In this document: piece after piece, positions 1 to 7,053 of the stretch | Position numbering within the stretch: the stretch's first letter is position 1 | How the letters are laid out: the number at the start of each line of letters is the position of its first letter | Origin: Pseudomonas brenneri | Lineage (GTDB): Bacteria; Pseudomonadota; Gammaproteobacteria; Pseudomonadales; Pseudomonadaceae | NCBI RefSeq assembly: GCF_007858285.1 | Contig: NZ_VFIL01000012.1 | Span: 1 to 64,000 of the forward strand | DNA: 64,000 nt | Direction of reading: 5' to 3' | Position numbers and translations under genes: made by a program | The notes under the pieces: model-generated | Seen by the model: the letters and a program-made list of their open reading frames with translations, nothing else | Database searches by the model: none | Told to the model about the DNA's origin: nothing

Positions 1-76
1 CTGTTCTGAACCCTTTGCCATCCTCCAGGTAGGCCTGAACAGCGGTGAGCTTGAATTGATCTGAATACTTGCTCAT
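1..76 (-). CDS. IS3-family transposase OrfA, N-terminal fragment (runs off the window)
   Basis: The 25 visible codons read MSKYSDQFKLTAVQAYLEDG followed by KGFRT. This is the usual beginning of IS3-family OrfA, the helix-turn-helix protein that binds the terminal repeats and is fused to the DDE transposase OrfB by frameshifting. Translation starts at ATG 74-76, about 50 bases inside the putative terminal repeat. Only the first 25 residues are present, so no catalytic region can be checked. The call rests on the N-terminal pattern plus the flanking terminal repeat. Confidence 0.7.
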   Translation of the reverse strand, partial: MSKYSDQFKLTAVQAYLEDGKGFRT

Positions 77-127
77 GTGAACACCCCAAGAAATTGGATT
101 TGTGTCCAACTTCTTGGGGGCAGTCCA
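1..127 (-). mobile_element. Left end of an IS3-family insertion sequence (partial)
   Basis: The first 127 bases, read on the minus strand, look like the terminus of an IS3-family element. The putative terminal repeat begins near base 127 with TGGACTGCCCCCAAGAAG and continues with GTTGGACAC, a layout I associate with IS150-like members of IS3. It leads into the start of a transposase gene. A second copy of CCAAGAA/TTCTTGG lies at 96-119 and makes an internal inverted repeat. The rest of the element is off the window, so family group, completeness and target-site duplication cannot be judged. Confidence 0.7.
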
Positions 128-187
128 TTTTGAATGTATTCACAGATCAAATGTGGGAGCGGCGGTGCGGTGTTGAAGAGCGGCCGC

Positions 188-1369
188 TTATTCCAGCGCC
201 GCCGCCGGCCCAAAGAACTCATACCGGCTCTGCTTCTCAGGCACACCCAGTGCCTTGAGGTGACGCTTGATCGCACTCATAAAGCCCTTTGGCCCCAGGA
301 AGTAGGCATCCACATCACGCTCCTCAGGCAACCACGCCGCCAGTTGCTCCTGAGTCAACATCCCCAGCTTGTCCGCCGCCGGGCTGATGCCATCATCCTC
401 GGCATAGCAATAGAAGCGTTGCAGTTGCGGATGCTGCACGGCCAACGCATCGACCCAGTCACGGAACGCATGCACACCACCATTACGCGCACAGTGGATA
501 AAGTGCACCGGGCGCTCGGTCGCCAAAGCCGCTTCCAGCATCGGCAGGGTTGGCGTGATGCCCACCCCGCCACTGATCAGCACCAGGGGTTTGTCGCTGG
601 GCACCAGGGTGAATTCTCCCGATGGCGGGAACAGGTCGAGGGTCGCACCCACGTGCATCTGGTCATGCAGGTAGTTGGAGACCCGCCCGCCCGCTTCGCG
701 TTTGACGCTGATGCGGTACAGGCCCGAATCGGTGCGTGCCGACAACGAATAGTTGCGGCGCACTTCTTCGCCATCGAGCAGCAGTTTCAGGCCGATGTAC
801 TGGCCAGGCTCAGCCGCGAGGATCGGGCCGTCATCCACCGGGGCAAAGTACAGGGAAATGATTTCGCTGCTCTCCTCCACACGCTTGACCAGCAGAAACG
901 GCCGGGCACCACGCCAGCCACCAACGGCCTGGGCTTTTTCGTCGTAGATCGCACTTTCGGCACCGATCAGGATATCGGCCAGTTGCCCATAGGCGGCGCC
1001 CCACGCACCCATCACTTCAGGGGTGGCGATTTCATCACCCAGCACCTCGCTAATCGCCCGCAGCAGGCAGTTGCCGACAATCGGGTAATGCTCCGGCAGA
1101 ATTTGCAGGGCCACGTGCTTATTGATGATCTTGGCCACCAGGTCGCCCAACTGATCCAACTGGTCGATATGCCGCGCATACATCAGCACACCATTGGCCA
1201 AGGCGCGAGGCTGGTCGCCGCTGGCCTGGTGGGCCTGGTTAAACAGCGGGCGCACTTCGGGGTATTCGGACAACATCATCCGGTAGAAGTGGGTGATCAG
1301 GGCTTCACCACCGCTTTCGAGCAGTGGCACAGTGGACTTGACGATGGCACGGTCTTGAACGCTAAGCAT
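188..1369 (-). CDS. hmp: Flavohemoprotein, nitric oxide dioxygenase
   Basis: Cytoplasmic enzyme that oxidises NO to nitrate with O2 and NAD(P)H. Its 393 residues match the usual Hmp length. Residues 1-140 are the globin domain, with the expected Tyr29 and Gln53 in the distal pocket and proximal His85 (NKHVALQI). Then come an FAD-binding reductase domain (RRNYSLSA near 210) and a C-terminal NAD-binding domain (SGGVGITPTLPML near 266, FLGPKGFM near 355). It is transcribed away from norR, whose product activates hmp in several bacteria. The 155-bp gap holds two GT-N7-AC NorR sites and a weak sigma-54 element, so NO induction through NorR is the inferred control. Confidence 0.96.
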   Translation of the reverse strand: MLSVQDRAIVKSTVPLLESGGEALITHFYRMMLSEYPEVRPLFNQAHQASGDQPRALANGVLMYARHIDQLDQLGDLVAKIINKHVALQILPEHYPIVGNCLLRAISEVLGDEIATPEVMGAWGAAYGQLADILIGAESAIYDEKAQAVGGWRGARPFLLVKRVEESSEIISLYFAPVDDGPILAAEPGQYIGLKLLLDGEEVRRNYSLSARTDSGLYRISVKREAGGRVSNYLHDQMHVGATLDLFPPSGEFTLVPSDKPLVLISGGVGITPTLPMLEAALATERPVHFIHCARNGGVHAFRDWVDALAVQHPQLQRFYCYAEDDGISPAADKLGMLTQEQLAAWLPEERDVDAYFLGPKGFMSAIKRHLKALGVPEKQSRYEFFGPAAALE

Positions 1370-1417
1370 GGGGAGACTCCTGAGCTTTTAGGCTTCTGAA
1401 TGATTACCTTGTGATAC

Positions 1418-1432
1418 TCAGTATTCGTGCCA
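1418..1432 (-). promoter_or_regulatory. Possible sigma-54 (-24/-12) promoter for hmp
   Basis: On the minus strand the -24 block TGGCACG (1432-1426) is a perfect match to the sigma-54 consensus. At the required ten-base spacing the -12 dinucleotide is GA rather than GC, so the -12 half is weak. It lies about 50 bp upstream of the hmp ATG and 40-80 bp from the two NorR sites, the right arrangement for an enhancer-dependent promoter. Confidence 0.45.
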
Positions 1433-1473
1433 ACTAATAATTCGTTATTTATCAATAGCTTAATTTAAATATA

Positions 1474-1484
1474 GTCAATATGAC
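1474..1484. promoter_or_regulatory. NorR enhancer site 1 (GT-N7-AC)
   Basis: GTCAATATGAC matches the GT-(N7)-AC NorR recognition pattern and also has the fuller GTC/GAC ends. It sits in the hmp/norR intergenic region, 26 bp from a second copy. Confidence 0.7.
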
Positions 1485-1499
1485 TTCCTACACCTTATA

Positions 1500-1510
1500 G
1501 TCATTAGGAC
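1500..1510. promoter_or_regulatory. NorR enhancer site 2 (GT-N7-AC)
   Basis: GTCATTAGGAC is the second GT-(N7)-AC site, in the same orientation as site 1. It lies just before the norR ribosome-binding site (AAGGAG, 1514-1519), so NorR bound here could also repress its own gene. A third site, as found in E. coli norVW, was not seen. Confidence 0.7.
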
Positions 1511-1524
1511 TACAAGGAGTCATT

Positions 1525-3066
1525 ATGACTGCACACTCCCTGCTCACCACCCTGTTGCCATTGGTCGCCGACCTCTCCCGCGAACTGCCCGAAGGCGAGC
1601 GCTACCGACGCCTGCTGCAAGCCATGCGCACCCTGCTGCCCTGCGATGCCGCCGCGCTGCTGCGCCTGGACGGTGAATGGCTGGTGCCACTGGCGGTGGA
1701 CGGCTTGAGCCCGGACACCTTGGGCCGACGCTTCAAGATCAGCGAACACCCGCGCTTCGAAGTGCTATTGAGCAGCCCCGGCCCGACCCGCTTCGACAGC
1801 GACAGCGAACTGCCCGACCCCTATGACGGCTTGGTCGATGGCCTGCACGGTCATCTGGAAGTCCACGACTGCATGGGCTGCCCGCTGTTTGTCGACGACC
1901 GCCCCTGGGGCCTGCTGACCCTGGATGCCCTGGACACCGAGCGCTTCGAGCGCGTCGAACTGGACGCCTTGCAAGCCTTTGCCAGCCTCGCCGCCGCCAC
2001 GGTCAATGTCGCCGAACGTATCGAGCACCTGGCATTGCGCGCCGAGGATGAACACCAGCGCGCGGAAATCTATCGCCAGGCCAGCGGCCAGCAGCACAAG
2101 GAAATGATCGGCCAGAGCAAGACCCACAAGCGCCTGGTAGAGGAAATCAAGCTGGTGGGCGGCAGCGACCTGACCGTGCTGATCACCGGCGAAACCGGGG
2201 TCGGCAAGGAACTGGTGGCCCAGGCCATCCACGCGGCCTCATCGCGCAGCGAAAAACCGCTGATCAGCCTCAACTGCGCCGCCCTCCCGGAAACCCTGGT
2301 GGAGAGCGAACTGTTTGGCCACGTTCGCGGCGCGTTTACCGGCGCGCTAAATGAACGGCGGGGCAAGTTCGAGCTGGCCAATGGCGGCACGTTGTTCCTT
2401 GATGAGGTGGGCGAATTGTCGCTGACCGTGCAGGCCAAGCTGCTGCGGGTCCTGCAAAGCGGGCAGTTGCAACGGTTGGGCTCGGACAAGGAGCATCAAG
2501 TGGACGTGCGCCTGATCGCCGCCACCAACCGCGACCTGGCCGAAGAGGTGCGCAATGGCCGTTACCGTGCCGACTTCTATCACCGCCTGAGCGTATACCC
2601 GCTGCAAGTCCCGGCCTTGCGTGAACGCGGGCGCGACGTGTTGCTGCTGGCGGGTTTCTTCCTTGAGCAGAACCGTTCGCGCATGGGCCTGGGTAGCCTG
2701 CGCCTGACCAGCGATGCCCAGGCGGCGTTGCTGGCTTATGGCTGGCCCGGCAATGTGCGGGAGCTGGAACACCTGATTGGTCGCAGTGCCCTGAAAGCCT
2801 TGGGCAACCACCGGGAGCGGCCGAAAATTCTCAGCCTCAGCGCCAAGGACCTGGACTTGCCCAGTGAATCGGCGCCGCTGATTGAGGAACAGGCCGAGCT
2901 ACCCGTGGTAACCGGTGACTTGCGCCAGGCCACCGAGCACTACCAAAGGCAAGTCATCGGCGCCTGCCTGGAACGCCACCAGCACAACTGGGCCAGCGCC
3001 GCACGAGAGCTGGGGCTGGACCGCGCCAACCTGGGGCGCATGGCCAAGCGCCTGGGCCTGAAGTAA
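1525..3066 (+). CDS. norR: NO-responsive sigma-54 activator NorR
   Basis: NO-sensing bacterial enhancer-binding protein of 513 residues. Residues 1-180 form the GAF domain that carries the mononuclear iron in this family. The AAA+ domain (about 193-430) has a Walker A GETGVGKE at 222-229 and the sigma-54-contacting loop GAFTGA at 269-274. A Fis-type helix-turn-helix occupies the last 45 residues. The start follows AAGGAG with six-base spacing. It is divergent from hmp and separated by NorR sites, so hmp is the predicted target. No norVW-type NO reductase is seen in this window. Confidence 0.95.
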   Translation: MTAHSLLTTLLPLVADLSRELPEGERYRRLLQAMRTLLPCDAAALLRLDGEWLVPLAVDGLSPDTLGRRFKISEHPRFEVLLSSPGPTRFDSDSELPDPYDGLVDGLHGHLEVHDCMGCPLFVDDRPWGLLTLDALDTERFERVELDALQAFASLAAATVNVAERIEHLALRAEDEHQRAEIYRQASGQQHKEMIGQSKTHKRLVEEIKLVGGSDLTVLITGETGVGKELVAQAIHAASSRSEKPLISLNCAALPETLVESELFGHVRGAFTGALNERRGKFELANGGTLFLDEVGELSLTVQAKLLRVLQSGQLQRLGSDKEHQVDVRLIAATNRDLAEEVRNGRYRADFYHRLSVYPLQVPALRERGRDVLLLAGFFLEQNRSRMGLGSLRLTSDAQAALLAYGWPGNVRELEHLIGRSALKALGNHRERPKILSLSAKDLDLPSESAPLIEEQAELPVVTGDLRQATEHYQRQVIGACLERHQHNWASAARELGLDRANLGRMAKRLGLK

Positions 3067-3078
3067 CCGGGTCTAAAA

Positions 3079-3108
3079 TGTGGGAGCAAGCCCGCTCCCA
3101 CATTTTTA
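3079..3108. terminator. REP-type hairpin terminator between norR and the EamA gene
   Basis: Arms TGTGGGAGC (3079-3087) and GCTCCCACA (3094-3102) are followed by five T on the plus strand and preceded by four A. It can therefore stop transcription in both directions. The stop codon of the opposing EamA gene (3106-3108) lies inside its T tract. Confidence 0.75.
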
Positions 3109-4017
3109 GATCTGCTTTGTTTTATAGACCGGGCTCATGACACGGGCGGGTTTGGACTTACGAAACACCAACACATTCCCCAGCATCACCAGCACCAACC
3201 CCACCAGTGCCGGGGCCGTCCACTGGTAGCCCTCGACCAGCGCCGAGACGTTCAGCGCCACCACCGGGAACAACACCGTGCAATACGCCGCCCGCTCCGG
3301 GCCCATACGGCCGACCAAGGTCAGGTAGGCGGTAAAGCCGATCACCGAGCCCGGGATCACCAGGTACAGCAACGAACCGATATAGCGGGTGTTCCATTCC
3401 ATTTCAAAAGGAATGCCCTGGATCACGCAGTACAGCGCCAGCATCGACGCGCCGTAAGCCATGCCCCAGGCGTTGGTGGTCAACGGCTTGAGCCCGGCTT
3501 TCTGTTGCAGGCTCGACAGCATGTTGCCCGCCGAGAAACACATCGTCCCCAGCAACGCCAGGCCCAAGCCCAATAGCGTCTCGGGGCTGGCGGTATGCCC
3601 GGCCAGTTCCGGCCAGAACAACAAGCCCAGGCCGAGCAACCCAAGGCCGCCGCCCAGCAACACATTGCGCGCGACTTTCTGGCCGAAGAACACTCGGGCA
3701 TTCAACGCATTCCACAGCGTCGCGGTGGAGAACACCACCGCCACCAGGCCACTGGGGATCCACTGGCTGGCCGTGAGGAAGCACATGAAGTTCACGCAAA
3801 ACAGACACAAACCCTGGGCCAGGCAGATCAAGTGCCCGCGCCGGTTCATCACCTGCAATTTGCGACTGAGCAGCAGCAACACAAACAGCACCAGCGCTGC
3901 CAGGCCGAAGCGATAGACGATGGAAACCGGAATTTCCACCACACCCAATTGCCACTTGAGGGCGATCCAGGTGGTGCCCCAGATCAGCACAGTCAGTAAA
4001 TACAGGGAAAGGTTCAT
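3106..4017 (-). CDS. EamA/DMT-family permease (probable exporter)
   Basis: Inner-membrane drug/metabolite transporter of 303 residues, built of two EamA repeats with about ten hydrophobic helices. The first helix starts directly at the N-terminus (MNLSLYLLTVLIWGTTWIAL), as is typical of the family. The substrate cannot be read from sequence; relatives move amino acids, metabolites or drugs. The ATG at 4015-4017 is chosen because the open frame extending further upstream is hydrophilic and overlaps the divergent araC-type gene. That gene starts 138 bp away and probably regulates this exporter. Confidence 0.88.
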   Translation of the reverse strand: MNLSLYLLTVLIWGTTWIALKWQLGVVEIPVSIVYRFGLAALVLFVLLLLSRKLQVMNRRGHLICLAQGLCLFCVNFMCFLTASQWIPSGLVAVVFSTATLWNALNARVFFGQKVARNVLLGGGLGLLGLGLLFWPELAGHTASPETLLGLGLALLGTMCFSAGNMLSSLQQKAGLKPLTTNAWGMAYGASMLALYCVIQGIPFEMEWNTRYIGSLLYLVIPGSVIGFTAYLTLVGRMGPERAAYCTVLFPVVALNVSALVEGYQWTAPALVGLVLVMLGNVLVFRKSKPARVMSPVYKTKQI

Positions 4018-4155
4018 GGCGCACTCCGGTGGTTGAGCCACAGTGTCGCCCTGCCCTGATGCTGCGCACTTGCAGATTCTTGCGCTTTTGTCAGGCCGAG
4101 GGATCACAGCACCAACTGCCGGGAGTAGGATGCAAGGCGTCCCAGAGAACGAATT

Positions 4156-5037
4156 ATGCCTACCCTGGAAACCCTGCAAGTCTTTCAAGCCCTCAACCGC
4201 TCGCCCAACGCTCGCCTTGAGCTCAGCGCCGAGCTTGGGGACGGCTTGTCTGCGGCTTTGTGGAGCAACCACCATGATGCCCAGGACTACGAGGCGCCCA
4301 GCCATCACACCCTGTCCTGCTACGTGGGCGGTGGCACCGAGACATTTCGGCGCGGCCAGCCCGGCACCAAGGGTGGCCCTGACAAATTGTGCATCCTGCC
4401 CGCCGAGCATCAGTCGGCCTGGGTGATCAACGGCGAGATCCGCCTGGCCCATGTGTATTTCAGCGCGGAGCAATTTGCCCTGGGTTGCGTCACCCTGCTG
4501 GACCGCGAGCCCCGGGCGCTGCAACTGCGCGAAAGTACGTTCCTGGAAGACCCGCAGCAAGCCCGGCGCTTTCACCAGTTGATTGGCCTGAACTGGCAGG
4601 AACCTGCCGAACGCCTGCTGACCAGTAGCCTGGCCCATGAAATGCTCAGCCACACCCTGCTCAGCCAGGTCGGCCTGCGTGAAGGCTTGCGCCTCAAGGG
4701 TGGATTGGCCGCGCACCAACGCCGGCAGTTGGTGGACTACATTGAGCAGCAACTGGCCGAGCCGATCAGCCTGGGGCAACTGGCCGGATTGTGCGCGTTG
4801 TCGGAGTACCACTTTGCGCGGATGTTTCGCGAAAGCTTCGGCTTGCCGCCTCACCAATATGTACTGGCCCGCCGCCTGGCTCGGGCGCAGGTGATGTTGC
4901 GCAGCGGGTTACTGCCGTTGGGGGAGATCGCCCTGGCGTGCGGGTTTTCCAGTGCCAGCCACTTTACCAACCGGTTTCGCCAGGCGATGGGGGCGACACC
5001 GGGGGAGTATCGGCAGGCGTTCCTGCCCCGCCCCTGA
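4156..5037 (+). CDS. AraC-family transcriptional regulator
   Basis: 293-residue regulator with an N-terminal cupin-like ligand domain (about 1-180) and a C-terminal AraC double helix-turn-helix (about 190-290). Visible signatures are ISLGQLAGLCALSEYHFARM for the first helix-turn-helix and GEIALACGFSSASHFTNRF for the second, ending in the usual GATPGEYR. It is divergent from the EamA exporter, its probable target. The last 150 bases of the gene form the first, complete copy of a sequence that recurs twice downstream in shortened form, fused to REP pairs. Confidence 0.93.
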   Translation: MPTLETLQVFQALNRSPNARLELSAELGDGLSAALWSNHHDAQDYEAPSHHTLSCYVGGGTETFRRGQPGTKGGPDKLCILPAEHQSAWVINGEIRLAHVYFSAEQFALGCVTLLDREPRALQLRESTFLEDPQQARRFHQLIGLNWQEPAERLLTSSLAHEMLSHTLLSQVGLREGLRLKGGLAAHQRRQLVDYIEQQLAEPISLGQLAGLCALSEYHFARMFRESFGLPPHQYVLARRLARAQVMLRSGLLPLGEIALACGFSSASHFTNRFRQAMGATPGEYRQAFLPRP

Positions 5038-5052
5038 ACATACACACATCCC

Positions 5053-5152
5053 TGTAGGAGCGAGCTTGCTCGCGAAAAACCTGAGGGCAATGCGGGGAGT
5101 CAGGTTCCCCGCGTTATCGTTAACGACCTTCGCGAGCAAGCTCGCTCCTACA
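5053..5152. repeat. BIME (inverted REP pair), array copy 1
   Basis: Arms begin TGTAGGAGCGAGCTTGCTCG and end with its inverted partner GAGCAAGCTCGCTCCTACA, separated by about 60 bp. This is the most common REP class in the window and recurs at 5250-5349, 5448-5547, 17742-17841 and 39978-40077. Confidence 0.9.
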
Positions 5153-5249
5153 GGGGGGGCGCGCAGGTGATGTTGCGCAGCGGGTCACTGCCGTTCCGGG
5201 GGAGTATCGGCAGGCGTTCCAACCCTGACCCTGAACATACACGCATCCC

Positions 5250-5349
5250 TGTAGGAGCGAGCTTGCTCGCGAAAAACCTGAGGGCAATGCGGGGAGTCAG
5301 GTTCCCCGCGTTATCGTTAACGACCTTCGCGAGCAAGCTCGCTCCTACA
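5250..5349. repeat. BIME, array copy 2
   Basis: Inverted REP pair that looks identical to the one at 5053-5152, including the spacer (AACCTGAGGGCAATGCGGGG). It lies 197 bp downstream of the first. Confidence 0.9.
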
Positions 5350-5447
5350 GGGGGGGGCACGCAGGTGATGTTGCGCAGCGGGTCACTGCCGTTCCGGGGG
5401 AGTATCGGCAGGCGTTCCTGCCCCGCCCCTGAACATACACGCATCCC

Positions 5448-5547
5448 TGTAGGAGCGAGCTTGCTCGCGAAAAACCTGAGGGCAATGCGGGGAGTCAGGT
5501 TCCCCGCGTTATCGTTAACGACCTTCGCGAGCAAGCTCGCTCCTACA
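5448..5547. repeat. BIME, array copy 3, overlapping the dacB 3' end
   Basis: Third inverted REP pair, 198 bp after the second. Its right arm is read on the minus strand as the final codons of the DacB gene (ending RSELAREGR), whose stop is at 5515-5517. Confidence 0.9.
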
Positions 5548-6990
5548 AAGGATCGTCGCCAGTCGATCCTCCAGAGCCTTGATCCGACTGCCCTCCACCA
5601 CATAGTTATTGGTCAGCATCGAAAACACCAACCGCCGCCCACCCGCATCGGTGATGTAGCCCGTCAACGAAGACACCCCACCCATCGAGCCCGTCTTGGC
5701 CTGCAGGTTGTCTTGCGCCGCTGTCCCGCGCAGGCGGTAACGCAGGCTGCCGCCATTCAGGCGATCCGGGTTGCCGGCAATCGGCAGCGCGTCGTACCAG
5801 GCGTTGAACCACGGCTGTTTGCCCATGGCCAGCAGCAGGTCGGTGAAGTTCTGCGCCGACACCAGGTTACGTCGCGACAAACCCGAGCCGTCCACCTGAT
5901 TCAACGTCGCCGGATCCATGCCCTGGCGGCGCAGAAAATCCGCAACCGCCACCACACCCGCCGCCGCCGTGCCGGCATTCGCCTGTTTGCGCCCCATGGC
6001 CTTGAGCAGCGCTTCGGCCATGCTGTTGTTGGACAGTTTGAGCAAGGGCCTGATCAGTTCCTGCAACGGCGCCGACTCATGTACCGCCAACACGGTTGCC
6101 ACCTCTGGACTCACGCCGCCGATCACCCGCCGGCCCTGCACAGTGATCCCCTGCTCCGCCAAGGCCCGCTCAAACAGATTGGCCACCAGTTGCGTCGGCT
6201 CCCAGACGCTGACCCATTGACGGCTTTGCGTCCCCGGCTGCAAGGCGCCGCTCAAACGCAGCAGGTTGCTGCCGTGCTGGCGATTGAGCCCATAGCTGTT
6301 ACCCGGGCCGCTGACCGCCAGGTTGCTCAGTTGCACATAATCAGTGGCCGGACTAAGGCTGACACTCACTGCTTGGCCGATTGCCGCGGGCGCCCTGGCC
6401 GTGACGATCAAGGTGCCCGCATCAAAATCGGCATTGGGCGACACCGTCAACGCGGAGATCTGCGCGCCGTAATATTTGTCTTCATCGTCATGGGCCCAAT
6501 CGACGCCCAGGCGCTCGGCGTCGAACCAGCTGTCATCGAACACCAGATCCCCCGTCACCTGCCGGATGCCCTGCCCGGCCAGCTTCGCCGCCAGCGCCTG
6601 GTAGTCCGCCCACTGGATCGTCGGGTCGCCCAGGCCACGCAGGTACAGATTGCCCATCAGGCGCGCGCCTTGTTGGCGGCCATTACTCAGCAACTGCGTG
6701 GAAAACCGATACTGCGGGCCCAGTACATCCATGGCCGCCGCCGTGGTCAGCAGCTTCAGGCTGGAGGCCGGCACCAGCCGTGTCCGTGGGTTGTGCTGGT
6801 ACAGCGTGCTGCCACTGCGGGCATCGCGCACCATCAATGAAACGCTGGCGCCCGCCAGGGCCGGATCGGCCAGTAACCGGTCCAGCGCCTGCTCGCGGGT
6901 TGTCGAAGGCGTGGCACAGCCCCCCAACAACAGGCTCATGCCCACCAGCATGGCGCGGGTGTGTATCCATCGTCCCAACTGCATCAACAC
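5515..6990 (-). CDS. dacB: D-alanyl-D-alanine carboxypeptidase/endopeptidase, PBP4 type
   Basis: Peptidoglycan-trimming enzyme of the S13 (PBP4) family, 491 residues. The N-terminus has a lipoprotein signal ending LLGGC with the lipidated Cys25, so membrane anchoring is predicted. The three penicillin-binding motifs are present: SSLK (Ser76-Lys79), SNN (within LLKLSNNSMAE) and KTGS (within LQAKTGSMGG). The large insertion between the first two motifs is typical of PBP4. The last ten or so residues (CRSELAREGR) are encoded by an inverted REP sequence and are not ancestral; the true family end is probably near RLATIL. It stands alone between the REP array and the siderophore receptor. Confidence 0.93.
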   Translation of the reverse strand: MLMQLGRWIHTRAMLVGMSLLLGGCATPSTTREQALDRLLADPALAGASVSLMVRDARSGSTLYQHNPRTRLVPASSLKLLTTAAAMDVLGPQYRFSTQLLSNGRQQGARLMGNLYLRGLGDPTIQWADYQALAAKLAGQGIRQVTGDLVFDDSWFDAERLGVDWAHDDEDKYYGAQISALTVSPNADFDAGTLIVTARAPAAIGQAVSVSLSPATDYVQLSNLAVSGPGNSYGLNRQHGSNLLRLSGALQPGTQSRQWVSVWEPTQLVANLFERALAEQGITVQGRRVIGGVSPEVATVLAVHESAPLQELIRPLLKLSNNSMAEALLKAMGRKQANAGTAAAGVVAVADFLRRQGMDPATLNQVDGSGLSRRNLVSAQNFTDLLLAMGKQPWFNAWYDALPIAGNPDRLNGGSLRYRLRGTAAQDNLQAKTGSMGGVSSLTGYITDAGGRRLVFSMLTNNYVVEGSRIKALEDRLATILCRSELAREGR

Positions 6991-7053
6991 GTCCTGGCGA
7001 TCAACAAAGAGCGCAACGCTAGCAGCTCAGGCCGCCAGCGTCATCGCCGATGG

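Larger units (their letters stand above)
4887..5548. repeat. Tandem array: araC tail plus REP pair, three copies
   Basis: The segment starting GCAGGTGATGTTGCGCAGCG occurs at 4887 (inside araC), 5163 and 5361. Copies two and three are spaced exactly 198 bp apart. Each unit contains the end of the araC gene followed by an inverted REP pair. Copies two and three lack 78 bp that copy one retains (from about 4919 to 4998), a loss flanked by GGGGGAG repeats. Copy three ends inside the opposing dacB gene and supplies that gene's last codons. The near identity of the units suggests recent amplification. Confidence 0.93.

Noticed and set aside
134..1399. Long plus-strand open frame opposite hmp
   Set aside because: Antisense shadow of a high-GC gene; no family features, and hmp on the minus strand is unmistakable.
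4018..4857. 280-codon upstream extension of the EamA gene
   Set aside because: It overlaps the divergent AraC gene and lacks membrane segments; the ATG at 4017 begins the first helix directly.
4887..5548. Tandem repeats as a CRISPR array
   Set aside because: Units are 198 bp, contain REP pairs and an araC tail, and have no short repeat/variable spacer pattern; no cas genes are nearby.
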